64,000 nt of DNA from Amycolatopsis balhimycina FH 1894 (GCF_000384295.1 NZ_KB913037.1:5390822-5454821); one strand, 5' to 3'; positions 8,443 to 17,283 are shown, counted from the first letter of the stretch. Made by a program: numbers and translations. Notes: generated from the letters alone by a model not told the origin.

Positions 8443-9303
8443 ATGCCCGAGCTACCCGAGGTCGAAGCGCTGGCCCACCACCTGCGGGAAAACGCCGTCG
8501 GCCGGACGATCTTCCGGATCGACGTCGCTTCGCTGAGCGTGCTGAAGACGGCGGTGCCGCCGTGGACCGACCTGCACGGCCGGGAAATCACCGGCGCGAC
8601 CCGGCACGGCAAGCACCTCGACGTCGTCGCCGGTGACCTGCACCTGGTCGTCCACCTCGCTCGCGCGGGGTGGCTGCGCTGGTCCGACGGTCTCGCCGCG
8701 GCGCCGTTGAAACCGGGGAAGGGCCCGATCTCGCTGCGGGTGCACCTCGAGTCGGCCACCGGGCCGGGCTTCGACCTCACCGAGGCGGGCACGAAGAAGG
8801 GTCTCGCGGTGTGGGTCGTCCAGGACCCGCAGGAGATCGCGAGCGTGGCGCGGCTGGGCCCGGACGCGCTCGCGCTGGACGCCGCCCGGTTGCGGGAGCT
8901 GTTCGCCGGGAGGAACACCCGGCTGAAGTGGGCGCTCACCGACCAGTCGCTCATCGCCGGGATCGGCAACGCCTACTCCGACGAGATCATGCACCGCGCG
9001 AAGCTGTCGCCGTACGCCACGATCGGCAAGCTCGACGACGGCGCGCTCGAGACCCTCACCGAGGCGATCCTCGAGGTCGAGACCGACGCCGTCGAGCGCT
9101 CGGTGGGACAGAAGGCCGCCCGGCTGAAGGGCGAGAAGCGGTCCGGCCTGCGGGTGCACGCGCGGACCGGGCTGCCGTGCCCGGTCTGCGGCGACACGAT
9201 CCGCGAGATCTCCTTCGCCGACAAATCGTTCCAGTACTGCCCGACCTGCCAGACCGGCGGCAAGCCGCTCGCCGACCGCCGGATGTCCCGCCTGCTCAAG
9301 TAG
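8443..9303 (+). CDS. Fpg/Nei family DNA glycosylase
   Basis: The 286-residue protein starts MPELPEVEALAHHL; Pro2 and Glu3 are the catalytic residues of the Fpg/Nei family after Met removal. The helix-two-turn-helix region carries SLIAGIGNAYSDEIMHRAKLSP, and a C-terminal zinc finger is formed by CPVC and YCPTC. These enzymes excise oxidised bases and cleave the abasic site by beta/delta-elimination. Whether it prefers FapyG/8-oxoG or oxidised pyrimidines cannot be told; actinomycetes carry several paralogues. It acts in base-excision repair in the cytoplasm. Confidence 0.9.
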   Translation: MPELPEVEALAHHLRENAVGRTIFRIDVASLSVLKTAVPPWTDLHGREITGATRHGKHLDVVAGDLHLVVHLARAGWLRWSDGLAAAPLKPGKGPISLRVHLESATGPGFDLTEAGTKKGLAVWVVQDPQEIASVARLGPDALALDAARLRELFAGRNTRLKWALTDQSLIAGIGNAYSDEIMHRAKLSPYATIGKLDDGALETLTEAILEVETDAVERSVGQKAARLKGEKRSGLRVHARTGLPCPVCGDTIREISFADKSFQYCPTCQTGGKPLADRRMSRLLK

Positions 9304-9552
9304 CGCCAGATTCGCCCGATCGGCGGCACGTGCTGTGCCGTCCGGTGCCGACGCGGTGTTCACCGCCGGCGAAATCGCGATTTTCCTGCTGATTCCCCGG
9401 AAGGGGTGGAACAGGGCGGGCCGCCCGCGCGTTGCGGACAGTGACCGTGAAGGGGTGAATCAGACTCTGGGTAGGGTCCTCTCAACCCTCGGTCATCACA
9501 GTTGGACAGAAAGTGGGATCAGGCCTTGCACCCGGTTGGTCGAGCGCAGAGC

Positions 9553-10878
9553 ATGGACGCCGTGTCCGGGTTTCCGCTCGCGCAGGTCGTCCCCTGGGGG
9601 GTCGCGGCTCTGCTCGCCATCGTGGTGATCGTGCTGCTCGTGAAGCAGCGCAGACCGGCCAGTGTGGTGGAGGACGCCATGCTGCAGGCCGTCCACCGGA
9701 TGTCGAAGGCGGCGCCGAACCTCCGCGCGGGCCTGGACGAGGACGCCGCCGACAAGATCACCACGCAGCTGCTGCAGATGCTCGACTGCGTCGCCGTGGG
9801 CATCACCGACAGCGAGGGCACGCTGCTGTCCTGGGACGGCGAAGCGAACGAGCACTACGTCGACCTCGTCGACGCCATCGGCGCGGCGATCCGGAAGCAC
9901 CGGCGGGAGGTCGTGGCGCACGACCGGATGCCGTGCAACCACCGCGGCACCTGCCGGATGAAGACGGCGGTCATCGTGCCGCTGCTGGTGGAGGGCGAGA
10001 CCGAGGCCGCGCTGATCGTCGTCGGCCGCACCCGCGGGCGGCTGGTGCAGATGGCCGACGCCGTCGCCCAGTTCGTCTGCACGCAGTTCGAGCTGTCCCG
10101 GCTCGACGAGTCGAAGCAGCAGCTCCAGCAGGCCGAGATCAAGGCGCTGCGCGCGCAGATCTCGCCGCACTTCGTCTACAACGCGCTCAACACGATCTCC
10201 GCGCTGATCCGCACCGACCCGGAAGAAGCCCGAGAGCTGCTTCAGGACTTCGCGGACTTCACGCGGTACTCGTTCCGGACGTCCGGCATGTTCACCTCGC
10301 TCGCCGAGGAGCTGCGCAACATCGACCGCTACCTGACGATCGAGAACGCCCGCTTCGGCGGACGGCTCGAGGTGCGGATGAAGATCGCGCCCGAGGTGCT
10401 CAGCGTCGTCGTGCCGTTCCTGATCATCCAGCCGCTCGTGGAGAACGCGGTCAAGCACGGGCTGGCCAGCAAGCCCAGCGGCGGCTGCGTCACGGTGATC
10501 GCGCAGGACTACGGCACCGAGGCGCTGATCAGCGTCGAGGACGACGGCATCGGCATGGACCCGCGGCGGCTGCGGGACGTCAAGAACGCGCACAGCACGG
10601 GCGCGCACGTCGGGTTGGGCAACATCAGCCAGCGCATGCAGCAGGTGTTCGGCAGCGACTACGCCGTGATGGTCGAGACCGCGCCCGGCGCGGGCATGAA
10701 GGTGACGCTGCGGGTGCCGAAGTTCGTCCCGGGCGTCCGGCCGAACATGCCGGACTACAGCTCCGACAACGACACCGGCGAGGCCGACGTGCCGGCCCAG
10801 GGCGGTCCCGCCCAGCTGAACGGCACCGAGGTCAACGGCGTCAACGGCACGCGCTCCGGCATCCTCCCCATGGGCTGA
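9553..10878 (+). CDS. LytS-type sensor histidine kinase
   Basis: This 441-residue kinase has one N-terminal membrane segment (PWGVAALLAIVVIVLLV), a GAF-like sensor region (~residues 50-175, including MPCNHRGTC), a coiled-coil linker and the His_kinase domain with LRAQISPHFVYNALNTI (His at about 206). The ATP-binding domain has PLVENAVKHGL and DDGIGMDPRRL with GLGNISQRM. It should phosphorylate the LytTR regulator encoded downstream. The CNHRGTC motif could bind a metal or respond to redox. A TTG at 9502 is an alternative start; ATG 9553 was chosen because it precedes the membrane helix directly. Confidence 0.85.
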   Translation: MDAVSGFPLAQVVPWGVAALLAIVVIVLLVKQRRPASVVEDAMLQAVHRMSKAAPNLRAGLDEDAADKITTQLLQMLDCVAVGITDSEGTLLSWDGEANEHYVDLVDAIGAAIRKHRREVVAHDRMPCNHRGTCRMKTAVIVPLLVEGETEAALIVVGRTRGRLVQMADAVAQFVCTQFELSRLDESKQQLQQAEIKALRAQISPHFVYNALNTISALIRTDPEEARELLQDFADFTRYSFRTSGMFTSLAEELRNIDRYLTIENARFGGRLEVRMKIAPEVLSVVVPFLIIQPLVENAVKHGLASKPSGGCVTVIAQDYGTEALISVEDDGIGMDPRRLRDVKNAHSTGAHVGLGNISQRMQQVFGSDYAVMVETAPGAGMKVTLRVPKFVPGVRPNMPDYSSDNDTGEADVPAQGGPAQLNGTEVNGVNGTRSGILPMG

Positions 10879-10897
10879 ATCCCGCTAGCCTGGCGTC

Positions 10898-11743
10898 ATG
10901 AGCGTTACGGACAAACTGGCCGCGCGGATCCCGGTCCTCGCCGACCGCGTCGAGCGCAAGGACGTCGTGGCCGTGGTGCGGCTGCACGGCGTGATCACGC
11001 CGTCGCCGTCTCCGCTGGCCAGGGGAGCGATCAACCTGACCGCCGTGGAATCGGCGCTGACCAGGGCGTTCGGCCACGACCGGCTGAAGGCCGTCGCCCT
11101 GCTGGTGAACTCGCCGGGTGGCGCGCCGACGCAGTCCGGGCTGGTCGCCGAGCGGATCCGGCAGCTGGCCGACGAAAAGGGCGTGCCGGTCCTGGCGTTC
11201 TGCGAGGACGTCGCCGCGTCGGGCGGGTACTGGCTGGCCTGCGCGGCCGACGAGATCTACGCGCACCGGACGTCGATGGTCGGCTCGATCGGCGTGATCA
11301 GCGGCGGGTTCGGGTTCCCCGGGCTGCTGGAGCGCTTCGGCATCGAGCGGCGGCTGCACACGGCGGGCGCGAACAAGTCGCGGCTCGACCCGTTCTCGCC
11401 GGAGAAGGCCGAAGACGTCGAGTGGCTCAAGAAGATGCACACCCAGCTCCACGAGCTGTTCGTGAACTGGGTGAAGGAGCGCCGCGGCGACCGGCTGGCC
11501 GAGTCGGAAGACCTGTTCACCGGGGACGTCTGGCTCGGCGCCAAGGCGCTCGAGCTGGGCCTGATCGACGGCCTCGGCAGCCTCCGGCAGATCGTCACCG
11601 AGCGGTTCCCGGACGCCGAGATCTCGGTGGCCGAGCCGAAGAGGCCCCTACTGGCCCGGCTGGGTCTCGGCGCGCCGGCCGCGGCGTCGGCGGTGCTGGA
11701 CGCGGTCTCGCAGAAGGTGGCGTGGTCGCGCTTCGGCCTCTGA
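10898..11743 (+). CDS. S49 family signal peptide peptidase (SppA/SohB-like)
   Basis: The 281-residue protein is a short SppA form with one S49 domain. The region LVNSPGGAPTQSGLVAERI leads to the serine motif DVAASGGYWLACAADEIYA, and the general-base lysine is probably in AGANKSRLDPFSPE. SppA enzymes degrade remnant signal peptides and membrane protein fragments. There is no obvious N-terminal membrane helix, so it may be peripheral. It lies between the histidine kinase and its response regulator, 19 bases after the kinase stop, which is an unusual position for an S49 peptidase. Confidence 0.9.
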   Translation: MSVTDKLAARIPVLADRVERKDVVAVVRLHGVITPSPSPLARGAINLTAVESALTRAFGHDRLKAVALLVNSPGGAPTQSGLVAERIRQLADEKGVPVLAFCEDVAASGGYWLACAADEIYAHRTSMVGSIGVISGGFGFPGLLERFGIERRLHTAGANKSRLDPFSPEKAEDVEWLKKMHTQLHELFVNWVKERRGDRLAESEDLFTGDVWLGAKALELGLIDGLGSLRQIVTERFPDAEISVAEPKRPLLARLGLGAPAAASAVLDAVSQKVAWSRFGL

Positions 11744-11854
11744 CCCCTGAACCCCGGGCGGCCCGTGTTCGTGCACTGACGTGAGGGTGTCTCCTCACTT
11801 AAGGCGGACGGGGGCTGGACATTGCACTCGGCAATGGGCAGGATGCGTTTCACT

Positions 11855-12676
11855 GTGAGTGCTCACGATGACACCCGGAAGCTCGTGGTCCTGGCTGTGG
11901 ACGACGAGCCTAACGGTCTTGACGAACTCGTCCACTGCTTGCGCAACAGCCCGCACGTGGCGAAGGTGTTCCCGGCGATCGACGCCTCCGAGGCGCTGCG
12001 GTTGCTGTCCACCGACGACCCGAGGTTGCGCGAGCGCAAGGACCGCGGCCTGCCGATCGTCGACGCCGTCTTCGCCGACATCGACATGCCCGGCCTCTCC
12101 GGGATGGAGATGTCGCGCGTGTTCGCGGCCTTGCGGCCCTCGCCCGCGCTGGTGTTCGTCACCGGGCACGCCGAGGAAGCCGTCAACGCCTTCGACCTCG
12201 GCGCCCTCGACTACGTGCTCAAGCCGTACCAGCAGGACCGCCTCGACCGCGCGATCTCCCGCGTGCTCGACAAGCTGGCCGCGGCCGCGGCGCCGCCGCC
12301 GGGCGCGCTGGGCGGCGAGCCGGTGAAGAACGACGACGAGGTCATCCCCGTCGAACTCGCCGGCACCACCAAGCTCATCCCGCGCTCGTCGGTCCGCTGG
12401 GTCGAAGCGCAGGGCGACTACGCGCGGCTGTTCACCACCGAAGGCAGCCACCTGGTCCGCATCCCGCTGGCCCAGCTGGAGGAACGCTGGGAGAAGGCCG
12501 GGTTCGTCCGGATCCACCGGTCGTTCCTGGTCGCGCTGCCGCTGATCACCGAGCTGCGCATGGGCCAGGGTGGCTACCAGGTCGTCATCGGCAACGAGGA
12601 GAAGGTGCTGCCGGTGAGCAGGCGGCACACCCGTGCGCTGAAGGACCGGCTGGTCGGTTCGGGCCGGAACGGCTAG
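11855..12676 (+). CDS. LytTR family response regulator
   Basis: The ~273-residue protein has a receiver domain (LAVDDEPNGLDEL; phospho-acceptor Asp ~75 in FADIDMPGLSGMEM; conserved Lys in YVLKPYQQDRL), a linker, and a C-terminal LytTR DNA-binding domain (VRWVEAQGDYARLFT, FVRIHRSFLVAL, VLPVSRRHTRALKDRL). With the LytS kinase it forms a BtsSR/LytSR-like pair. In E. coli, BtsSR controls a pyruvate importer, and here a solute symporter lies immediately downstream. GTG 11855 fits the family start with GCAGGA upstream; ATGs at 11834 and 11843 are alternatives. Confidence 0.9.
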   Translation: MSAHDDTRKLVVLAVDDEPNGLDELVHCLRNSPHVAKVFPAIDASEALRLLSTDDPRLRERKDRGLPIVDAVFADIDMPGLSGMEMSRVFAALRPSPALVFVTGHAEEAVNAFDLGALDYVLKPYQQDRLDRAISRVLDKLAAAAAPPPGALGGEPVKNDDEVIPVELAGTTKLIPRSSVRWVEAQGDYARLFTTEGSHLVRIPLAQLEERWEKAGFVRIHRSFLVALPLITELRMGQGGYQVVIGNEEKVLPVSRRHTRALKDRLVGSGRNG

Positions 12677-12688
12677 CCGGGACCGGCC

Positions 12689-13222
12689 ATGACCGACGAC
12701 TTCTACGAGCGCCGCGCGAACGGCGTCCGCGAACCGGATCCGACGCTCGGGAGGCGGGCCCGTCAGCGGCCGCTGCCCCAGCCGCAGCCGGTCGACCGGG
12801 CCGTCGTCGAGTCGCTGCCGCCGGCGCCGGAGGACGAGCCGCCGAAGCCGGAACACCACGCGAAACCCAAGCGGGAACGGGTGATCCTCGCCGACCCGCG
12901 CCGCGGTGCCGGCGCCTTGCGCGCCCGCGTCGAGCTGGAAGAGCAGACCAGCTGGGGGAAGCTGCTCGTCCAGGACAACCTGGTGAAGGTGCAGCTGCGG
13001 ACCGCGCTGCTGCTCGCGCTGCTCGTCGTCGTCGTGTTCGGCTCGCTGCCAGTGCTGTTCTACGTGCTTCCCGGGTTCTCCGCGCTGAGCCTGCTGGGCA
13101 TCCCGGTGGCCTGGCTGATCCTCGGCGTGCTGCCGTTCCCGTTCTTGTTCGGCGTCGGAATCTGGTACAACCGGCTGGCCGAACGCAACGAACGCGCGTT
13201 CGTGGACATGATCGAAAACTAG
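12689..13222 (+). CDS. DUF485/YjcH-like membrane partner of the symporter
   Basis: The 177-residue protein has a charged, proline-rich cytoplasmic N-terminus (~1-100), then two membrane helices (LLLALLVVVVFGSLPVLFYVL and GIPVAWLILGVLPFPFLFGVGIWY) and a short charged end, NRLAERNERAFVDMIEN. That two-helix end and the location directly before a sodium:solute symporter are typical of DUF485 proteins paired with acetate permeases. It begins 13 bases after the regulator stop and 32 bases before the symporter, so one operon is likely. Family membership is inferred from topology and context. Confidence 0.75.
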   Translation: MTDDFYERRANGVREPDPTLGRRARQRPLPQPQPVDRAVVESLPPAPEDEPPKPEHHAKPKRERVILADPRRGAGALRARVELEEQTSWGKLLVQDNLVKVQLRTALLLALLVVVVFGSLPVLFYVLPGFSALSLLGIPVAWLILGVLPFPFLFGVGIWYNRLAERNERAFVDMIEN

Positions 13223-13253
13223 TTTCGCACTCACTCGTGCGAGGATTCCTCCC

Positions 13254-15044
13254 GTGCAGCTGAACCCGTGGGCTTTGACCGGCATCGTGCTGGTCGCCGT
13301 GGTGACGCCCTACCTCGGTCACCGCTCCTCGCGGTCGGCGACGAGCACGCACGACTTCCTCGTCGCCCGGCGCACCGTGCGCTCGCGTCGCAACGCCGCC
13401 GCCATCTCGGGCGAGTACCTGTCGGCGGCGTCGTTCCTGGGCATCGCCGGGGTCGTCCTCAAGGACGGCGCCGACGCGCTGTGGTTCCCGATCGGCTTCA
13501 CCGCGGGCTACCTCGCGCTGATGCTCTTCGTGGCGGCGCCGCTGCGCCGGTCCGGCGCGTACACGCTGCCCGACTTCGTCGAAATGCGGCTCGGCTCGAC
13601 GGGCCTGCGCCGGTTCTCCACGGCGTTCGTCGTGTTCATCGGGATCCTGTACATGGCCCCGCAGCTGCAGGGCGCCGGCCTGACCCTCGCGACGATCCTG
13701 CCCGTGCCGGGGTGGGCGGGCGCCATCGTGGTCATGGTCCTCGTGGCGTTCAACGTGATCTCCGGCGGCATGCGCGCGATCACCGTCGTCCAGGCGTTCC
13801 AGTACTGGATCAAGCTGTTCGCGATCTCGGTGCCCGCGTTCGTGCTGTGCATGGTCTTCTTCACCGGCGGCGGCCCGGACGGGTTCCGGCCGCTCGGCTC
13901 GCCCGCCCCGCCGGTGTTCGTCAGCGACACCACGGTGAACGTGCAGACCGACGTCACGCTGCACGTCACGTCCGACACGTACCTCTACGCCTACGGCCGC
14001 ACCGACAACGGCCCGGCGGCCGGGCCGACGCACTGGACGCCGCTGGCGCCCCACACGGTTTCCGAAGGCACCAAGCTGAAGTTCATGGCAGGCACGCCGG
14101 TGCCGGTGGTCAGCGACGCGAACGCGGACAACGCGAACTGGCTGCACCCGGGCTCGGGCAGCCTCACCGACCTGCTCCAGACGTACTCGCTGATGTTCGC
14201 GACGTTCCTCGGCACGATGGGCCTGCCGCACGTGCTGGTCCGCTTCTACACCAACCCCGACGGGAAGGCCGCGCGCCGGACCACCGTGCACGTCCTGCTG
14301 CTGCTGGGGCTGTTCTACCTGTTCCCGACGCTGCTGGGCGCGCTGTCCCGGATGTACGTCCCGGAGCTGCTGGTCACCGGCAAGACGGACGCGGCGATCC
14401 TGCAGCTGCCCACGGCGATCCTCCCCGGGGTCGGTGGGCAGCTCCTCGGCGCGGTCACCGCGGCCGGCGCTTTCTCGGCGTTCCTCTCCAGCACCTCCGG
14501 GCTGCTGGTGAGCGTCGCCGGGGTCGTGTCGACCGACCTGCTGCCCGGCCGGGTGCGGGACTTCCGTGTGGCGGCCGGGCTGGTCGCGCTGTTCCCGATC
14601 GCGCTGGCGGTCGTGCTGCGACCGGAGGACATCTCGCTGTCGATCGGGCTGACGTTCGCGCTCGCCGCGTCGACGTTCAGCCCGCTGCTGGTGCTGGGCA
14701 TCTGGTGGCGCAAGCTGTCCTGGCCCGGCGCGCTGGCCGGGATGTTCGCCGGCGGCGGCCTGGTGCTGACCGCGCTCGTGCTCGACGTCGTGAGCGGCTA
14801 CACCGGCGACTGGGCGCCCTGGTTCGTCAACCAGCCCGCGCTGATCACGGTCCCGGCCGCCTTCGTGACCACCTACCTCGTCAGCCGCGTGACCGGGTAC
14901 GGCCGCCCGGAGCACGTCCACGACATCATGCTGCGGCTGCACGCGCCCGACCCGCTCGGCTTCATGCGGGACAGGGCCGTCGCGCGGTTCGGCCAGGCCG
15001 AGGAAAAGGCACGGATCGCCGGGCGCGGCCGCCACCGCAAGTGA
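13254..15044 (+). CDS. Sodium:solute symporter, acetate/pyruvate type
   Basis: The 596-residue protein belongs to the SSS family, with ~12-13 membrane helices and the family motifs ISGEYLSAASFLGIAG, FNVISGGMRAITVVQAFQYWIK, GLPHVLVRFYTNPDG and AGAFSAFLSSTSGLLVSVAGVVSTDL. These match ActP/MctP-type cation-acetate or short-chain monocarboxylate importers. A long extracytoplasmic insert of about 85 residues (roughly 215-300) with alternating beta-prone residues separates two helices. The start is GTG 13254. Context with LytS/LytTR supports regulated uptake of a small carboxylate; the substrate is inference. Confidence 0.88.
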   Translation: MQLNPWALTGIVLVAVVTPYLGHRSSRSATSTHDFLVARRTVRSRRNAAAISGEYLSAASFLGIAGVVLKDGADALWFPIGFTAGYLALMLFVAAPLRRSGAYTLPDFVEMRLGSTGLRRFSTAFVVFIGILYMAPQLQGAGLTLATILPVPGWAGAIVVMVLVAFNVISGGMRAITVVQAFQYWIKLFAISVPAFVLCMVFFTGGGPDGFRPLGSPAPPVFVSDTTVNVQTDVTLHVTSDTYLYAYGRTDNGPAAGPTHWTPLAPHTVSEGTKLKFMAGTPVPVVSDANADNANWLHPGSGSLTDLLQTYSLMFATFLGTMGLPHVLVRFYTNPDGKAARRTTVHVLLLLGLFYLFPTLLGALSRMYVPELLVTGKTDAAILQLPTAILPGVGGQLLGAVTAAGAFSAFLSSTSGLLVSVAGVVSTDLLPGRVRDFRVAAGLVALFPIALAVVLRPEDISLSIGLTFALAASTFSPLLVLGIWWRKLSWPGALAGMFAGGGLVLTALVLDVVSGYTGDWAPWFVNQPALITVPAAFVTTYLVSRVTGYGRPEHVHDIMLRLHAPDPLGFMRDRAVARFGQAEEKARIAGRGRHRK

Positions 15045-15082
15045 GCTACTGACCGCCGGTCAGAAATTCTTTACCCGATGGG

Positions 15083-15107
15083 GGGCCTCCCGAACTCCGG
15101 AAGGCCC
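15083..15107 (+). terminator. Imperfect hairpin after the symporter gene
   Basis: GGGCCTCC and GGAAGGCCC can pair with one bulged base around an 8-base loop, starting 39 bases past the symporter stop. There is no T run, so this is only a candidate terminator for the LytS-symporter operon. Confidence 0.45.
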
Positions 15108-15109
15108 TC

Positions 15110-15179
15110 GTCGTGTCGACCCCCCAATCACGCGTGTCGACTCCCCGATCACGCGTGTCGACCCTCCGATCACGCGTGC
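15110..15179. repeat. 21-bp tandem array 1
   Basis: Three units of 21 bases and part of a fourth share CGCGTGTCGAC followed by a variable CCCC/TCC stretch and (A/G)ATCA. Units lie at 15110-15130, 15131-15151, 15152-15172, then a partial unit. The period is two helical turns of DNA. A second array with the same period and ends lies at 18197-18280. Confidence 0.85.
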
Positions 15180-15266
15180 TGCCCGGTTCCGCGCCGGTTC
15201 GGTGCGAGCGGGCGCTTCCGCCCGATCCGTCCACCTCACGCGCGGGCTACGCCCCCGCATGGCAGC

Positions 15267-15626
15267 ATGGAGATCGTGGTGAGCCCTGCTGAACTGCCGA
15301 CCGCCGAGGTCCGCGACCTGCCCAAGGACGGCCTCGTGCTGCTCGATGTCCGCGAAGACGACGAGTGGGCCGCCGGGCACGCCCCCGGCGCGGTGCACAT
15401 CCCGATGGGGGAACTCCCGGCCCGCGTCGGCGAGCTGGCGGACCTGCCCGACGACCAGCCGATCCACGTGATCTGCCGCAGCGGCGGCCGGTCCGCGCGG
15501 GCGGCCGCATGGCTCAACCAGAGCGGCTGGGACGCGGTGAACGTCGCCGGCGGCATGGGCGCGTGGCAGCGCGAAGGCCGTCCGATGGTCGGCGAGCACC
15601 CCGGCATCGAACCCGAAGTGATCTAG
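15267..15626 (+). CDS. Rhodanese-like domain protein
   Basis: The 119-residue single-domain rhodanese has LLDVREDDEWAAGHAPGAVHIP (CH2A motif) and the active-site loop ICRSGGRSARAA, with the catalytic Cys of sulfurtransferases. It can transfer sulfane sulfur to cyanide or protein thiols; the physiological acceptor is unknown. ATG 15267 is annotated, but GTG 15279, with GGAG 6 bases upstream, is equally plausible. The open frame extends upstream through the 21-bp array as RLPDHAC-type heptads, which is fortuitous. The DUF4328 gene follows after 2 bases. Confidence 0.85.
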   Translation: MEIVVSPAELPTAEVRDLPKDGLVLLDVREDDEWAAGHAPGAVHIPMGELPARVGELADLPDDQPIHVICRSGGRSARAAAWLNQSGWDAVNVAGGMGAWQREGRPMVGEHPGIEPEVI

Positions 15627-15628
15627 CC

Positions 15629-16645
15629 TTGCAGCCGGGTCCGCCTCCTGGGTACTGGCCGCGCCAGACTCCGCCCCCCACCGCGCAGCAGCTGCAGGGC
15701 CGGACGCTGGCCGCCCAGCCGGAGCCGTACCCCTACCACCGCCGTCCGGTCCACCGGCCGAAGCTGCGCTGGGTGGCGACCCCGCCGCCCGGTGCGTGGC
15801 CGCGGCGCCGGGTGGTGGTGCCCGAGCGGTACTCCGGGCCGCCGTCGTACCCGGTGCCGCCCCGCTGGGGATTCCCCAGCCTGGTCTGGCGGCGCCCGAC
15901 GTCGGTGCCCGGCACGGCGTCCGACGAGATCCGCCCGATCGACCGGGTGCCGGTGCTCAGCCGCAGCCTGGTCGCCGTCCTCTTCGCGTTCGCCGTGCTC
16001 GCCGTGGCCGCCGCCGGCGCGGAGCTCTGGCGGTACGTGCTGCTCGTCCAGGGCCGTGACTCCGCGCTGTCCCGCTCGGTGGTGGCGTTCTCCGACGGGT
16101 TCGTGGTCACCGCCGGGCTGCTGGCCTCGATCCTCGCGCTGCTGCCGGCCGGCTTGTCGCTCTGGTGGCTGCTGGTCGCCCGCCAGGCGGCGGCGGACGT
16201 CTCGGGCGAAGACCCGCCGCGGCCGGTGTGGCAGGTGCTGGTCGGCCTCCTCGTGCCGGTGGCGAACCTGCCGCTGGCGCTGTCCGTCGTCGGCGAGCTG
16301 GAGCACGCGGTGCTGAGCCGCCCGCGTGACGTCCGGCCGAAGCCGTCGCGCCAGGTGCTGGTGTGGTGGGGCGCTTGGCTGCTGAACTGGGTCCTGCTCG
16401 GCGCGTCGATCGGCTGGCGCTTCCGCGACGACGTGCAGTCGATGGCGGACAGCGTCGTCCTGGTCGCCGTCACCGACCTCTCCGCGGCCGCGCTCGCCGT
16501 CGTGACGGCGATGGTGGTCCGGCGGTTTTCGGCGCTGCTGGCGCCGTCGGACGCCCGGGCCGTGCGCGAGATGCGCGTGGTGAAGGTCGAGGGCGCGCCC
16601 GAGCCGGAGCTGCGCCCCGAGCGGCCGGCCGGCGCGGCGCGCTAG
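15629..16645 (+). CDS. DUF4328 membrane protein
   Basis: The 338-residue protein starts at TTG 15629, 2 bases after the rhodanese stop. The first ~100 residues are Pro/Arg-rich (PPPGYWPRQTPPPTAQQ) and probably cytoplasmic. The rest forms the DUF4328 domain, with about six membrane helices (SLVAVLFAFAVLAVAAAGAELW, VVTAGLLASILALLPAGLSLWW, VLVGLLVPVANLPLALSVV). The conserved W and R/H residues of the family (ELWRYVLL, WWLLVARQA) are present. Function is unknown. It overlaps the convergent TetR gene by 4 bases. Confidence 0.82.
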   Translation: MQPGPPPGYWPRQTPPPTAQQLQGRTLAAQPEPYPYHRRPVHRPKLRWVATPPPGAWPRRRVVVPERYSGPPSYPVPPRWGFPSLVWRRPTSVPGTASDEIRPIDRVPVLSRSLVAVLFAFAVLAVAAAGAELWRYVLLVQGRDSALSRSVVAFSDGFVVTAGLLASILALLPAGLSLWWLLVARQAAADVSGEDPPRPVWQVLVGLLVPVANLPLALSVVGELEHAVLSRPRDVRPKPSRQVLVWWGAWLLNWVLLGASIGWRFRDDVQSMADSVVLVAVTDLSAAALAVVTAMVVRRFSALLAPSDARAVREMRVVKVEGAPEPELRPERPAGAAR

Positions 16646-17238
16646 TACCCGCCGAAGGCCGGTTCGAGCTGGTCGAAGGCCTGTTCCGCGACGGGCCACA
16701 CGGCGTCCACGATCGCTTCCTTGGGCTGGTCGGCGATCGTCCGGTCGAAGACGTCGTCGAAGAGCACCCGCAGCAGCGTCGTGAGGTGCGCGGCGGCGAG
16801 CACGGGCCGGAGGCCGTCGCCGGGGTGGCGCGCGGTCAGGAGGCCCGAGAGGTTCGCTTCGCGCTCGCGGTGCAGTTCGTGCAGCGCGTTCGTCAGGACC
16901 GGGCTCTGCTTGATCATCCGCGCGAAGCCCCGTCCCGAGAAGCCGGCCAGCGCGTGCTGGGCGTCCAGCGCTTCGAAGTAGAGCTCGCGAGTGTCGTGGA
17001 AGACGCTGTCGTGGATCAGCGACGACGGCCAGGACGTGAAGTCCGCGCGGATGTCGAAGACCAGGTCTTCCTTGCGGGGGAAGTGGTTCGTCACGGTCAT
17101 CTTGGCCACCCGCGCCTCGGTGGCGATCTCGGCGATCGTCACGTCCTCGAAGCCGTCGCGGATGAACAGCCGCGTCGCGACGTCGGAGATGGTCTTCCTG
17201 GTCTCGTGCTTCTTCTGGGCCCGGAGTCCCTCGCTCAT
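16642..17238 (-). CDS. TetR family transcriptional regulator
   Basis: The 198-residue protein opens with MSEGLRAQKKHETRKTISDVATRLF and carries the TetR helix-turn-helix ITIAEIATEARVAKMTVTNHFPRKEDLVF-like stretch (about residues 32-58). The C-terminal ligand domain has FARMIKQSPVLTNALHEL and LLRVLFDDVFDRT. It is divergent from the Mca-like amidase gene across a 117-base gap that holds inverted and direct repeats, so it most likely represses that gene and itself. The ligand is unknown. Confidence 0.9.
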   Translation of the reverse strand: MSEGLRAQKKHETRKTISDVATRLFIRDGFEDVTIAEIATEARVAKMTVTNHFPRKEDLVFDIRADFTSWPSSLIHDSVFHDTRELYFEALDAQHALAGFSGRGFARMIKQSPVLTNALHELHREREANLSGLLTARHPGDGLRPVLAAAHLTTLLRVLFDDVFDRTIADQPKEAIVDAVWPVAEQAFDQLEPAFGGY

Positions 17239-17249
17239 GTCGTCACTCT

Positions 17250-17283
17250 ACTGGGTCGAACCCAAGATTGTGCTTGACCCAGT
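17250..17283. promoter_or_regulatory. Candidate TetR operator: inverted repeat ACTGGGTC / GACCCAGT
   Basis: Two exact 8-base arms, 18 bases apart, lie between the divergent TetR and amidase genes. A direct repeat CGACCTAAT at 17293 and 17310 (17 bases apart) sits closer to the amidase start. One of these sets is probably the operator and the other promoter-related. Confidence 0.5.

Noticed and set aside
9390..9470. Direct repeat (A)AGGGGTG(G/A)A(A/T)CAG upstream of the LytS gene
   Set aside because: Only two imperfect copies about 47 bases apart; not enough to call LytTR sites.
12585..15035. Very long minus-strand open frame (816 codons) opposite the symporter
   Set aside because: Product is rich in Arg/His/Gln/Glu with no domain, and it lies antisense to a clear transporter gene; it follows from the GC-rich codon bias.
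15078..15266. N-terminal extension of the rhodanese
   Set aside because: The upstream frame runs through the 21-bp array and codes for repeats without homology; the domain begins at 15267 or 15279.
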